From assembly GCA_018399555.1 (NCBI GenBank), contig JAGYOL010000011.1:1-34726 (forward strand): DNA of 34,726 nucleotides, given 5' to 3'. The notes beneath the pieces were generated by a model, which saw only the letters and a list, made by a program, of their open reading frames with translations, was not told the origin of the DNA and ran no database searches. Both the position numbers and the translations under genes were made by a program. Origin of the DNA: Kiritimatiellia bacterium (GTDB lineage: Bacteria; Verrucomicrobiota; Kiritimatiellia; RFP12; UBA1067). Below are positions 1 through 8,688 of the stretch, one piece after another; the stretch's first letter is position 1; each line of letters starts with the position of its first letter.

Positions 1-1
1 T

Positions 2-319
2 CTTCCGACCGCCGCCGCCGGTTTCGTGCTGCCGGCCTTCAGAAATGTGCGGCTGATCCCGGTTGATTCCGCCTCGGGCTCCAACAACAGCACGGCCGAC
101 ATTCAGTGGGTGCGTCATATCCGCGACCACGTTTACAGCTATGTTGAAATCGGGCCGCACTCCGGGACGTCCTGCCGCTACTGCTCGATTCTCGCTCTCT
201 GGGAGGTGGACGACTTCCGGCAGGAGGGCATCGAGTGGCTCGAACTTTACAGCGACACCTGCCGGCGTCCCTCCGGCGGTGGCACCCGTCGCGGCGGCGG
301 TACCCGCCGCGGACACTGA
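2..319 (+). CDS. C-terminal part of a 5'-truncated protein, probably Tad-locus associated
   Basis: Open frame from the window edge to the stop at 319. The protein-like stretch (DIQWVRHIRDHVYSYVEIGPHSGTSCRYCSILALWEVDDF) ends in a GGTRRGGGTRRGH tail. It lies directly upstream of a TadE-like gene. Function not recognised. Confidence 0.5.
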   Translation, partial: LPTAAAGFVLPAFRNVRLIPVDSASGSNNSTADIQWVRHIRDHVYSYVEIGPHSGTSCRYCSILALWEVDDFRQEGIEWLELYSDTCRRPSGGGTRRGGGTRRGH

Positions 320-334
320 TAAGAAGAGTGAAGA

Positions 335-880
335 GTGAAATGTAAAAACATTAGAGAGTTTGATAGGGGCCAGGCCAGTATCGAACTGGCGGTGGCGATT
401 GTGCTGATGCTCATTATTGTCAGCGGAATGCTGCACATCAACCGGCTGGCACGAACCTCGCTTTTTCTCCACTCCGTGCTGCGCGGACAGGCCGGCAGCG
501 ACGCAATGAACGCCGGTGCCCTGGGAGATGCCGCAGATTACATCTCCGACTGGGAAGCGGGCCCCGACGGGATACGTCATACCGCTGATGACCGTCCAAT
601 CAGAGATAGCGGAAATCTCTCCGCCACCCTGCTTTCTCTGATCAATCACAGTGCTTCCGCACCCGCCGACTGGCAGTATGTTTCCGACCGAACACAGTTG
701 CCGACCTCGATGGTCAGACTGCACGATCAACCGATCCTCAGTACGGCAATTGAAATGAAACATCAGAAAGAGCGGCTTTATGTTCCCGTTGAGGCTGTTA
801 TCAGAGAGCTCGTCTATGATAAAGATGAAATTCCCATCGAAGAGGAGGTCTGGATGCCATTGATGGGAGGGCTGTACTGA
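335..880 (+). CDS. TadE-like pilus assembly protein
   Basis: N-terminal 'RGQASIELAVAIVLMLIIVSGMLHINRLA' resembles the TadE/TadG prepilin-like N-terminus. It precedes cpaB/cpaF/tadB and has a TGATG overlap with the next ORF. Confidence 0.65.
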   Translation: MKCKNIREFDRGQASIELAVAIVLMLIIVSGMLHINRLARTSLFLHSVLRGQAGSDAMNAGALGDAADYISDWEAGPDGIRHTADDRPIRDSGNLSATLLSLINHSASAPADWQYVSDRTQLPTSMVRLHDQPILSTAIEMKHQKERLYVPVEAVIRELVYDKDEIPIEEEVWMPLMGGLY

Positions 881-1563
881 TGACCACAAGATCAATTTCA
901 ACGCTACTGCTGATTCTGTTGCCTCTGCTGCTAAAGTCCGAATTCTTTATGCGCACGCTCCCCACATCGGAAAGACTGCTGCGCGAACTGGGCGGCTCAC
1001 AGATATATCACACCCCGATAACCGTCAACGGTAGCGAAGGTTCACTGAAAACCTTTGTGTTTGATCAGCCCTCCGAGCTGATCGTATCCCGGATTGCCCG
1101 CAAGCTCAAAATCAAACCGCCGCGCAGCTCCGGCGCACTGCTGACCGCCACCCGCGGCAGGCTTCTTAGCCGTTATCTGGTGATGCGGACGCCGCAGTCG
1201 TCCGCCGGCACATTGGTGACTGTACTCGAGCAGAACGCCGAAGCCCTGCAACCGGGAAAAAGCGCGCCGAAGTGGCCGGACAACATCCCGGTTTTCAATG
1301 CAACCCCGGGTTTTACGGCGGAGTGTCACCAAACCCGCACAAGTTTTTTATCGGCACTTTCGTCATGCCGCACGCCACCGGCAGCAATAGATCAGGCCGT
1401 CAATGCCCTGACAACCGGGGGGTGGCGCGAAACTCTTCCATCCTCTGCTGATTTCAAATTGATGACGAAAAAACATAGAGTGTGCGTTGTTTTCGCCGCA
1501 GAAAAATCCGGTTCAGGAGATATAACCATTAACATCTTGCAGAGAGCAGGCAGCAGAGAGTAA
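880..1563 (+). CDS. Hypothetical protein of Tad locus, N-terminal hydrophobic segment
   Basis: 227-aa ORF overlapping the upstream stop by 1 nt (TGATG). N-terminus is 'STLLLILLPLLLKSEFFMRTL'. No family recognised. Confidence 0.6.
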   Translation: MTTRSISTLLLILLPLLLKSEFFMRTLPTSERLLRELGGSQIYHTPITVNGSEGSLKTFVFDQPSELIVSRIARKLKIKPPRSSGALLTATRGRLLSRYLVMRTPQSSAGTLVTVLEQNAEALQPGKSAPKWPDNIPVFNATPGFTAECHQTRTSFLSALSSCRTPPAAIDQAVNALTTGGWRETLPSSADFKLMTKKHRVCVVFAAEKSGSGDITINILQRAGSRE

Positions 1564-1615
1564 ACTGAACCCGTCGTCAGAGAGTATCTTCGTCACTCGG
1601 AGTTCAAGGATATTT

Positions 1616-2434
1616 ATGAAGCAGAAATTCATCTTAATCGCATCGGTCGTCATAGGTCTGCTGGCAGCCCTGATAACACGTTCATACCTCAATGCCAAAG
1701 ACCGAGAGGTGCAGGCACGCATCAACCAGTTCAACCGCAGCAACCGCAAAATCGACGTGATGGTGATCAAACGTGCCGTACCCTCTGGAACTGTGCTGCG
1801 GATCGAGGATCTGGGGGCAGTTGCTGAAATCGAAAGAGCGGTGCGATCCCATGCTGTAAAAGCAGCTGATTCCCTCAAATTGATCGGACGCAAAACGGTG
1901 CGTGCCCTGGAGGCCAACTCTGTGATCTACTGGTCGGATATCGAAGGCGGTCAGCCCGGCTCCGGCGGACTGGCTGGTGACATCAAACAGAATATGCGTG
2001 CGATATCAATCAATGTCAGCGGGGCAGCCTCGGTCAGCGGCATGGTCAAACCCAACGATCACGTCGATGTCATCGGAACATTTTCTTTCCCCTCCAAAGA
2101 GATCGAAGGCGAAATGGAGTTGGTCACAATGACAATCCTGCAGGATGTTTTGGTGCTGGCGACCGGTCGCGAAACCTCTAAATCCGTGATCATTGCCACC
2201 CGCTCCACACAGACATCATACAACATGGTCACACTGGAAGTAACCCCGCGTGAGGCAGAGATGCTTGTGTTCGCGGAACAGATCAAAGGCAGGCTGGCTC
2301 TGGCACTGCGCAATCCCGAAGATGTTTATTACGAGAAAGAGCTGCCGCGGGTTGATTTCCAGAAGATTCAGAATGAGATTGAAACTCTCAATGAATTCCG
2401 TCAGAACAAACTGCTGCGCAAACGTGCCGATTAG
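1616..2434 (+). CDS. cpaB: Flp pilus assembly protein CpaB (SAF domain)
   Basis: N-terminal TM, 'DVMVIKRAVPSGTVLRIEDLGAV' SAF-type motif, 'NVSGAASVSGMVKPNDHVDVIGTF' typical of CpaB/RcpC, and position upstream of cpaF. Confidence 0.88.
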   Translation: MKQKFILIASVVIGLLAALITRSYLNAKDREVQARINQFNRSNRKIDVMVIKRAVPSGTVLRIEDLGAVAEIERAVRSHAVKAADSLKLIGRKTVRALEANSVIYWSDIEGGQPGSGGLAGDIKQNMRAISINVSGAASVSGMVKPNDHVDVIGTFSFPSKEIEGEMELVTMTILQDVLVLATGRETSKSVIIATRSTQTSYNMVTLEVTPREAEMLVFAEQIKGRLALALRNPEDVYYEKELPRVDFQKIQNEIETLNEFRQNKLLRKRAD

Positions 2435-2449
2435 TTGAAAGAGACGCAT

Positions 2450-4195
2450 ATGCACCACAATCTCAACATAGCTTGCCCGGGCAAGCCGGTTCAGGCGATC
2501 GAACTGCCTGAGGGCAGTTTCACTATCGGTCGCAGTGATGCCTGTAAAATAACGTTACGCTACCCCGAAATCAGTGAACGTCACGCTCTGCTAACTCTGC
2601 GGAACGAACGCGCTGCCATCGAAGATCTTCATTCCAGCAACGGAGTGCTGGTTAACGGGGTTGCGATCGATTCCGCCAAAACACTCAACGATGATTCTGT
2701 CATAGCAATCGGTCCCTGTCTGCTGCGGGTTTCATCATCCCCAGCCGCAACACCACCGCATATCGATAGCACCCCCGCTCACGAAACGCCGCCGGTGCAG
2801 CCCGCCTGTGTACCTCATGATGCATCGAACGCAGCTACAACCGAGCCGGCACCGGCACCACTCTCCGGTGCAGAAAAGCATCCTGGCACACCCCCTGACC
2901 CGATGCTCGCCATCACGCGCCAGATCAAAACTCAGATCCACAAAGAGCTTGTCGAACGCCTAGATCTGAAACGAATGACCGCCTCCAACACCAGCTCGGA
3001 AGAGCTGGAAAGCAAGGTCAAAAGCACAATCCGTACAATCATCAGCGAAGTCCAGCGCAAACAGCGACTGCCGGCACAGGTGAACCCGCAGACACTCGAA
3101 CGTGAAATCTATAATGAAGCCATGCGCCTCGGGCCGCTTGAAGAATTTCTGGCCGACGACTCCATCACGGAGATTATGGTCAATGGCCCGCGTCAGGTTT
3201 TTGTGGAACGCAACGGACGACTGGAACTCAGCGGACAGAGCTTTATGGATGATGAATCGGTGCTGGGAGTTATAGAAAGAATAGTCGCGCCGATCGGACG
3301 CCGCATTGATGAGAGTCAGCCCTATGTTGACGCCCGTCTGCCAGATGGTTCGCGTGTCAATGCCATCATAGCACCGCTCTCACTGACCGGCCCCTGTATA
3401 ACCATCCGTAAATTTTCACGCAAGGCTTTTGAAGTCGGGGATTTAATCAATTTCGGCACCTGGAGCTCCAATGCCGCGAAATTTCTGGATCTCTGCGTGC
3501 TGATGCGCAAAAATATCATAGTAGCTGGTGGAACCGGTTCCGGCAAAACCACCCTGCTGAATGTTTTAAGCGGATTTATTCCGGCAACAGACCGGATCGT
3601 GACCATTGAGGATGCCGCGGAACTGCGCCTGGTGCAACCGCATGTGATCCGTCTCGAGGCCCGCCCCCCCAACATAGAAGGACGCGGTGCCATACCGATT
3701 CGCGATCTGGTGCGCAACTCACTGCGTATGCGCCCCGACCGCATAATTGTCGGTGAATGCCGCGGCGGCGAAGCACTGGATATGCTGCAGGCGATGAACA
3801 CCGGTCATGACGGCTCACTGACCACCGTACATGCCAACTCGCCCCGTGATGTGATCTCCCGTCTTGAGACCATGGTGTTGATGTCCGGCATGGATTTACC
3901 TTCGCGGGCGATTCGTGAACAAATCGCCTCGGCAGTCGATGTCATCGTGCATGAATCACGGTTGAGTGACGGCTCACGCAAGGTGACATATATCACCGAG
4001 GTGGTCGGTCTGGAAGGACAGCAGGTAGTGATGCAGGACCTCTTTGAATTTCAGCAGACCGGCATCGGTGAGGGCGGCAGAGTCATCGGACGCTTCAAAC
4101 CTACTGGGGCCATGCCAACCTTCTTTGAACATCTGGCCAGCCGCGGACTTGAGATTGACCCGCAGGTTTTCGATCCTGACTGCGATGACGAATAA
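2450..4195 (+). CDS. cpaF: FHA domain-CpaF/TadA secretion ATPase fusion
   Basis: FHA signature (FTIGRSDACKITLRYPEISERHALL...DLHSSNGVLVNG), then the CpaF ATPase: Walker A GGTGSGKTTLLN, 'MRPDRIIVGECRGGEALDMLQAMNTGHDGSLTTVHANSPRD'. The ORF track begins at a TTG (2435); ATG at 2450 (MHHNLN) is more likely. Confidence 0.92.
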   Translation: MHHNLNIACPGKPVQAIELPEGSFTIGRSDACKITLRYPEISERHALLTLRNERAAIEDLHSSNGVLVNGVAIDSAKTLNDDSVIAIGPCLLRVSSSPAATPPHIDSTPAHETPPVQPACVPHDASNAATTEPAPAPLSGAEKHPGTPPDPMLAITRQIKTQIHKELVERLDLKRMTASNTSSEELESKVKSTIRTIISEVQRKQRLPAQVNPQTLEREIYNEAMRLGPLEEFLADDSITEIMVNGPRQVFVERNGRLELSGQSFMDDESVLGVIERIVAPIGRRIDESQPYVDARLPDGSRVNAIIAPLSLTGPCITIRKFSRKAFEVGDLINFGTWSSNAAKFLDLCVLMRKNIIVAGGTGSGKTTLLNVLSGFIPATDRIVTIEDAAELRLVQPHVIRLEARPPNIEGRGAIPIRDLVRNSLRMRPDRIIVGECRGGEALDMLQAMNTGHDGSLTTVHANSPRDVISRLETMVLMSGMDLPSRAIREQIASAVDVIVHESRLSDGSRKVTYITEVVGLEGQQVVMQDLFEFQQTGIGEGGRVIGRFKPTGAMPTFFEHLASRGLEIDPQVFDPDCDDE

Positions 4196-4224
4196 ACCCG
4201 ATAAACAGAGCTTAGAACTGAACT

Positions 4225-5124
4225 ATGATCGATCTCACAAATGAGAGTGTCAAATGGAGTGGAGCGGCTCTAATGGGTCTGGCCTTCGTGGGATTCGCAT
4301 GGAACTTTCTGCGCGCCTTCAGCTCCGGCGCGGGAGATTACGCCAGCAGCATCTCGCAGGAAACTTCGCGTGAGTTCGAAGATATGTTTCTTTTCATACC
4401 GCCGCGACGCATAGCTGAGATCGGCTGGTCAGCTGCGGCACTCTGCTTTCTGATCTTTGCCGTACCTTTTTTTGATATCAGCAATCCGGTTTCTACCATA
4501 TCAGGTCTGTTGCTGGGCACACTCTTAGGAGCTGCGGCATTCATGGCACCCCGCAAGGCACTGGATATCCTTAAAGAACGGCGTCGCAGCAAATTCAACA
4601 TTCAACTGGTTGACGCTCTGGGCGGAATGAGCAATGCGCTGCGGGCCGGATTCAGTATCAACCAGGCATTTGAAACCGTCGTGCAGAACAACGAAAAACC
4701 GATCGCACAGGAGTTCGGTGTTATGCTGCAGCAGATGCGCGTCGGCATGAATTTCTATGACGCGCTGCAAAGTCTCGACAAACGTGTGGGCAGCGACGAC
4801 CTGACTCTGGTGGTCACAGCGATCGACATCGCCCGCCGGACCGGCGGCAATCTGACCGAAATATTTGATAAGATCAGTCTGACAATCCGCGAACGTATGC
4901 GCATCGAACGCCGTGTACGCACGCTCACCGCCCAGGGACGGCTACAGGGCATAATTGTAGCCTGTATGCCGGTTCTGCTTGGCGCCGCAATGACCGCCGT
5001 CAAACCCGACCTGATGCTTCCTTTCTTTAAATCAGCTCAGGGATTTATGGCTATCGGCATGACCGCGCTGCTGATTGCAACAGGGTGGTTCTTTATCCGT
5101 AAAATCATCAATATCGATGTTTAA
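4225..5124 (+). CDS. tadB: Type II/IV secretion system F family protein, TadB-like
   Basis: T2SSF-type core 'LVDALGGMSNALRAGFSINQAFETVVQN...DDLTLVVTAIDIARRTGGNLTEIFDKI..TIRERMRIERRVRTLTAQGRLQG'. Follows cpaF. Confidence 0.88.
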   Translation: MIDLTNESVKWSGAALMGLAFVGFAWNFLRAFSSGAGDYASSISQETSREFEDMFLFIPPRRIAEIGWSAAALCFLIFAVPFFDISNPVSTISGLLLGTLLGAAAFMAPRKALDILKERRRSKFNIQLVDALGGMSNALRAGFSINQAFETVVQNNEKPIAQEFGVMLQQMRVGMNFYDALQSLDKRVGSDDLTLVVTAIDIARRTGGNLTEIFDKISLTIRERMRIERRVRTLTAQGRLQGIIVACMPVLLGAAMTAVKPDLMLPFFKSAQGFMAIGMTALLIATGWFFIRKIINIDV

Positions 5125-5185
5125 ACAAATAATCCACACCATTAAACCGGCGCAATCACCAGCTGACTAATGACAGATAATTTTG

Positions 5186-5884
5186 ATGAAACCGATTATA
5201 AAAGATTTGAACAAGTCTTATTTTGAGAGACGTCTGGCCGAAGCATCTCCAAATTGGTGTTTAAGAAGAAGGTGCTTGAGCTGTGACGCTGTTATCCCAG
5301 TTGAAGAGGTTGTAACTTGTGGTGACAAATTTTTCCACGAACACAACGGCAAACAGCATCCTTTGGTTTTAAATACACAATCTCCTGTCTGGGAGCACAA
5401 ATGCAAAGAATACTGGGGAATGCCTTCAGAACAACTCTGGCGTCAGTTCAATTACTGGTTGCAGAACAGGGAAAAAGAAGGCTCTGAAACGGTTGAGGAA
5501 CTGATTGACTCTTATCTGGAATTTTTGAAGCTTAGCCTGGTTTCAGGACCGATTGAAAATCAAGGTTTCAAAATAAAGAAGGTTCTGATAGTGGTTGTTG
5601 TTTTGTTGCTTATTACAGGAGGTATAACCGCTGCATCACTTAGGCATGAAAAAATTGCCGGTTTGCTTAAAAATGTGATTGCCATGATACAATCCGATTC
5701 AACCTCTGAAAATGCTGATCTGGTTAAGGACGAGCCGGTGAAAACCGGGATTGAAACTCCCTATGATCGGGAAAAACGACTGCTGCAGGAATGGGTTGAT
5801 CAAGGCAACTACCCAACTAGAAAACAGATCGAGTATTACAAACTAAAAGTTGCTGATGATCAATATTGGGAATGGGCTGAATAA
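5186..5884 (+). CDS. Hypothetical membrane protein with Cys-rich N-terminus
   Basis: ATG at 5186. N-terminal 'CLRRRCLSCDAVIPVEEVVTCGDKFFHEH' and one predicted TM (VLIVVVVLLLITGGITAASL). No recognised family. Confidence 0.65.
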   Translation: MKPIIKDLNKSYFERRLAEASPNWCLRRRCLSCDAVIPVEEVVTCGDKFFHEHNGKQHPLVLNTQSPVWEHKCKEYWGMPSEQLWRQFNYWLQNREKEGSETVEELIDSYLEFLKLSLVSGPIENQGFKIKKVLIVVVVLLLITGGITAASLRHEKIAGLLKNVIAMIQSDSTSENADLVKDEPVKTGIETPYDREKRLLQEWVDQGNYPTRKQIEYYKLKVADDQYWEWAE

Positions 5885-5971
5885 CTCTGGTTTAAATGCC
5901 CAGGCTTTCAAAAAAATGGAATCGACATTGATGCCGGAGAAGTTGCGACAATAGGCATCAAAGGAATTGAT

Positions 5972-7432
5972 ATGCACAACACATTCTCCATCGAAGTCAT
6001 ACCGGAACCATGCGTGATCGTCATATTCGGAGCAACCGGCGATCTGAGCCGCAAAAAAATTATGCCCTCGATCTGTAGCCTTTTCACAAATCATCTGTTG
6101 CATAAAAACAGTACAGTTGTCGCATGTGGACGAAGCGATCACACGGCACAATCTTTCCGTGAATCAGTCGCTTCTCACATCCCGGGCTGTGTGTGTCATA
6201 AAGAGAAAAATTGTTTCCTGAAAAAAATCAGCTATGTCCGCACCAATGCGGATGATTCTCGTTCATTCAGAAATCTGTCCGAACATTTAAAGCAGATGGG
6301 CAGTTCTGATTTTCCGCTCAACCATCTCTACTATCTTGCCATACCGCCCTCATCTTTTCAACCAACGGTGGAAGCGATGTGTCAAGCCGGACTGATGCAC
6401 GAAGCAGAGGGTGGCAGCTGGAGGCATCTAGTAATTGAGAAACCATTCGGCGAAGATTTGAAAAGTTCCCTGGCTCTGGACATCTTTCTGCACGAGCGCA
6501 TTGACGAACATCAGGTTTTTCGTATCGACCACTACCTCGCCAAAGAGACGGTTCAGAATATTTTGATCACCCGCTTCGCCAACCGTATCTTTGAAACAAT
6601 CTGGGACAGACGCGCAATCGACCACATCAGTATCAAAACATCCGAAACCGCCGGTCTGGAAGGTCGTACCGCCTACTTTGACAGGTCTGGTCTTTTGCGT
6701 GACATGTTTCAGAATCACCTGATGGAAATTCTGATGCTGATCGCCATGGAACCGCCGCGGTCATTTGAAGCCTCCGCAATCCATAAAGCCAAGCTGGAAC
6801 TAATCAATGCGATCCGTCCTTACAATCCCGAAAGTATCGGCACGGAGATCATTCGGGCGCAATACACAGCTGGCAACGGCATGCCAGGCTACCGGGAGGA
6901 AGAGGGTATCGCCGCAGACTCGATGACTGAAAGTTTTGTGCGCATGAAGATGTTGATAGACAACGAACGCTGGCAGGGCGTACCCTTTTATATACAGGCT
7001 GGCAAACGGATGGCAACGCTCGACAGTGAAATTTCAATTGTCTTTAAACATTCATCATATTCGATCTTCAGCGAACGCCTGTCGAAAACTCTTATACCGA
7101 ACACCCTCGTGCTGCGCATCCGCCCGGACGAAGGCGTGAAGCTGACATTACAGGCCAAACACAGCGGTCCTAAGCTGACAATCGGCAATCTGCACTGCGA
7201 CGCCGTGTATGATGAACAGAGTGACAACCCAGATGCCCCCGATGCCTACGCCCGACTGCTACTGGATGCTATGCTGCACGATCATACCCTTTTCGTACGC
7301 AGCGAAACCATCATCGAAAGCTGGCGACTGTTCACCCCCATCCTGCAAGCCTGGCGTGAATATCCGGACAAATATCCACTCCGCTTTTATCCGGCTGGCT
7401 CAAACGGCCCTGAGGAAGCGCTTCACCTCTAA
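5972..7432 (+). CDS. zwf: Glucose-6-phosphate 1-dehydrogenase
   Basis: 'VIFGATGDLSRKKIMPSI' nucleotide-binding motif and active-site signature 'RIDHYLAKETVQNILITRFAN'; 486 aa. Confidence 0.95.
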   Translation: MHNTFSIEVIPEPCVIVIFGATGDLSRKKIMPSICSLFTNHLLHKNSTVVACGRSDHTAQSFRESVASHIPGCVCHKEKNCFLKKISYVRTNADDSRSFRNLSEHLKQMGSSDFPLNHLYYLAIPPSSFQPTVEAMCQAGLMHEAEGGSWRHLVIEKPFGEDLKSSLALDIFLHERIDEHQVFRIDHYLAKETVQNILITRFANRIFETIWDRRAIDHISIKTSETAGLEGRTAYFDRSGLLRDMFQNHLMEILMLIAMEPPRSFEASAIHKAKLELINAIRPYNPESIGTEIIRAQYTAGNGMPGYREEEGIAADSMTESFVRMKMLIDNERWQGVPFYIQAGKRMATLDSEISIVFKHSSYSIFSERLSKTLIPNTLVLRIRPDEGVKLTLQAKHSGPKLTIGNLHCDAVYDEQSDNPDAPDAYARLLLDAMLHDHTLFVRSETIIESWRLFTPILQAWREYPDKYPLRFYPAGSNGPEEALHL

Positions 7433-7547
7433 CCCGCTTTATGTTAAGATTCCGGTATGAATAAAAGAGCTGATCAGTGCTCAGCAGGCGTCATTGAAAA
7501 ATAATTTTCACAGTGATTACAACCCGGTCGGATAACAAAGGAAAAAA

Positions 7548-8528
7548 ATGACAAAAAAGGTTCTGATAACAGGTGGTGCCGGTTTCATCGGCTCTCACCT
7601 AGCTAAAATGCTGCTTGCAAAAGAATACGAAGTTACGGTGATGGACAATCTTTTCACCGGCACCAAGACCAATATATATGAGATGCTCGACAATCACCGT
7701 TTCACCTTCATCCTGCACGATGTGACGCAACCCTTCTGGGGTCAGTTTGATCTCATCTACAACCTGGCCTGTCCGGCTTCGCCGATTCATTATCAACGCA
7801 ATCCCGTGGAAACCATCAAAACCTCCCTGCTGGGAATGATGAATGTGCTGGAGCTGGCCCTTAAAACCAAAGCGCGGGTCTTTCACACCTCAACCTCCGA
7901 GATATACGGCGATCCTGAAGTTCATCCGCAACCCGAAAGTTACTGGGGCAATGTGAACACGATCGGAACACGCAGTTGTTACGATGAGGGCAAACGCGCA
8001 GCTGAGACACTCTGCGCCGATTATCTACGCGAATACAATGTCGATGTGCGCATGATCCGTATCTTTAACACCTACGGCCCCAACATGCACCCAAAAGACG
8101 GACGCGTGATCAGTAATTTCATCATGCAGGCCCTGCAGAACCGTGATCTGACCATCTATGGCGACGGCTCTCAGACCCGCAGCTTTCAGTATGTGACCGA
8201 TCTGACCGAAGCGATGGTTGCATTCATGGATCTGGAAAAAAGAACCATGATGGAGTTCTTTAAATCCAGAGGCATGGATATTCCGATCCTGAATGTCGGC
8301 AACCCCGAAGAGTTCACCATCAAACAGCTGGCCGAAGAGACCCTCAGGCAGATACCGGAGAGTAAAAGCTCGATCATATATCAAACCCTGCCGAAAGACG
8401 ATCCACGGCGCCGTAAGCCCGATATCACGCTGGTCAACGATCTGCTTGGCTGGAAACCGGCGGTGCCGCTGCAGGAAGGTATTAAAAACGCGATCGCCTA
8501 TTTCAAAGGCACAAATTTGCGCTTGTGA
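7548..8528 (+). CDS. NAD-dependent epimerase/dehydratase, UDP-glucuronate decarboxylase (UXS)-like
   Basis: 'KVLITGGAGFIGSHL', 'NLACPASPIHYQRNPVETIKTSLLGMMNVLELA', 'SEIYGDPEVHPQPESYWGNVNTIGTRSCYDEGKRAAE' (UXS-type extended SDR). Confidence 0.88.
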   Translation: MTKKVLITGGAGFIGSHLAKMLLAKEYEVTVMDNLFTGTKTNIYEMLDNHRFTFILHDVTQPFWGQFDLIYNLACPASPIHYQRNPVETIKTSLLGMMNVLELALKTKARVFHTSTSEIYGDPEVHPQPESYWGNVNTIGTRSCYDEGKRAAETLCADYLREYNVDVRMIRIFNTYGPNMHPKDGRVISNFIMQALQNRDLTIYGDGSQTRSFQYVTDLTEAMVAFMDLEKRTMMEFFKSRGMDIPILNVGNPEEFTIKQLAEETLRQIPESKSSIIYQTLPKDDPRRRKPDITLVNDLLGWKPAVPLQEGIKNAIAYFKGTNLRL

Positions 8529-8565
8529 AAGCGGTGCGTAAAGTTTAACATACGCTCCACATATC

Positions 8566-8668
8566 TGTTCTGAGGCGGAGGATTTTTCTGACCCGAGGAA
8601 AGAGCTGGTTGAATCGACAACTCTGACCGGTGCGCAGTGTGCGCACTCCATCTTCTGCCTATGAAACA
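8566..8668 (+). ncRNA. Candidate structured 5' leader upstream of the HydG-like gene
   Basis: Long-range stem TGTT-ctg-AGGCGGAGGA (8566-8582) with TCTTCTGCCT-atga-AACA (8651-8668), enclosing a perfect 7-bp hairpin GTGCGCA-GTG-TGCGCAC (8630-8646). No known riboswitch class recognised. Confidence 0.3.
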
Positions 8669-8688
8669 CGCAACCGCAAGGAAGAACG

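Noticed and set aside
63-338. 91-aa ORF in a second frame at the window start
   Set aside because: Low-complexity Ala/Pro/Thr/Arg-rich translation; the overlapping frame ending at 319 looks more protein-like.
8566-8668. 6S RNA or TPP riboswitch identity for the leader
   Set aside because: Length and motifs do not match either class as I know them; kept only as an unassigned structured candidate.
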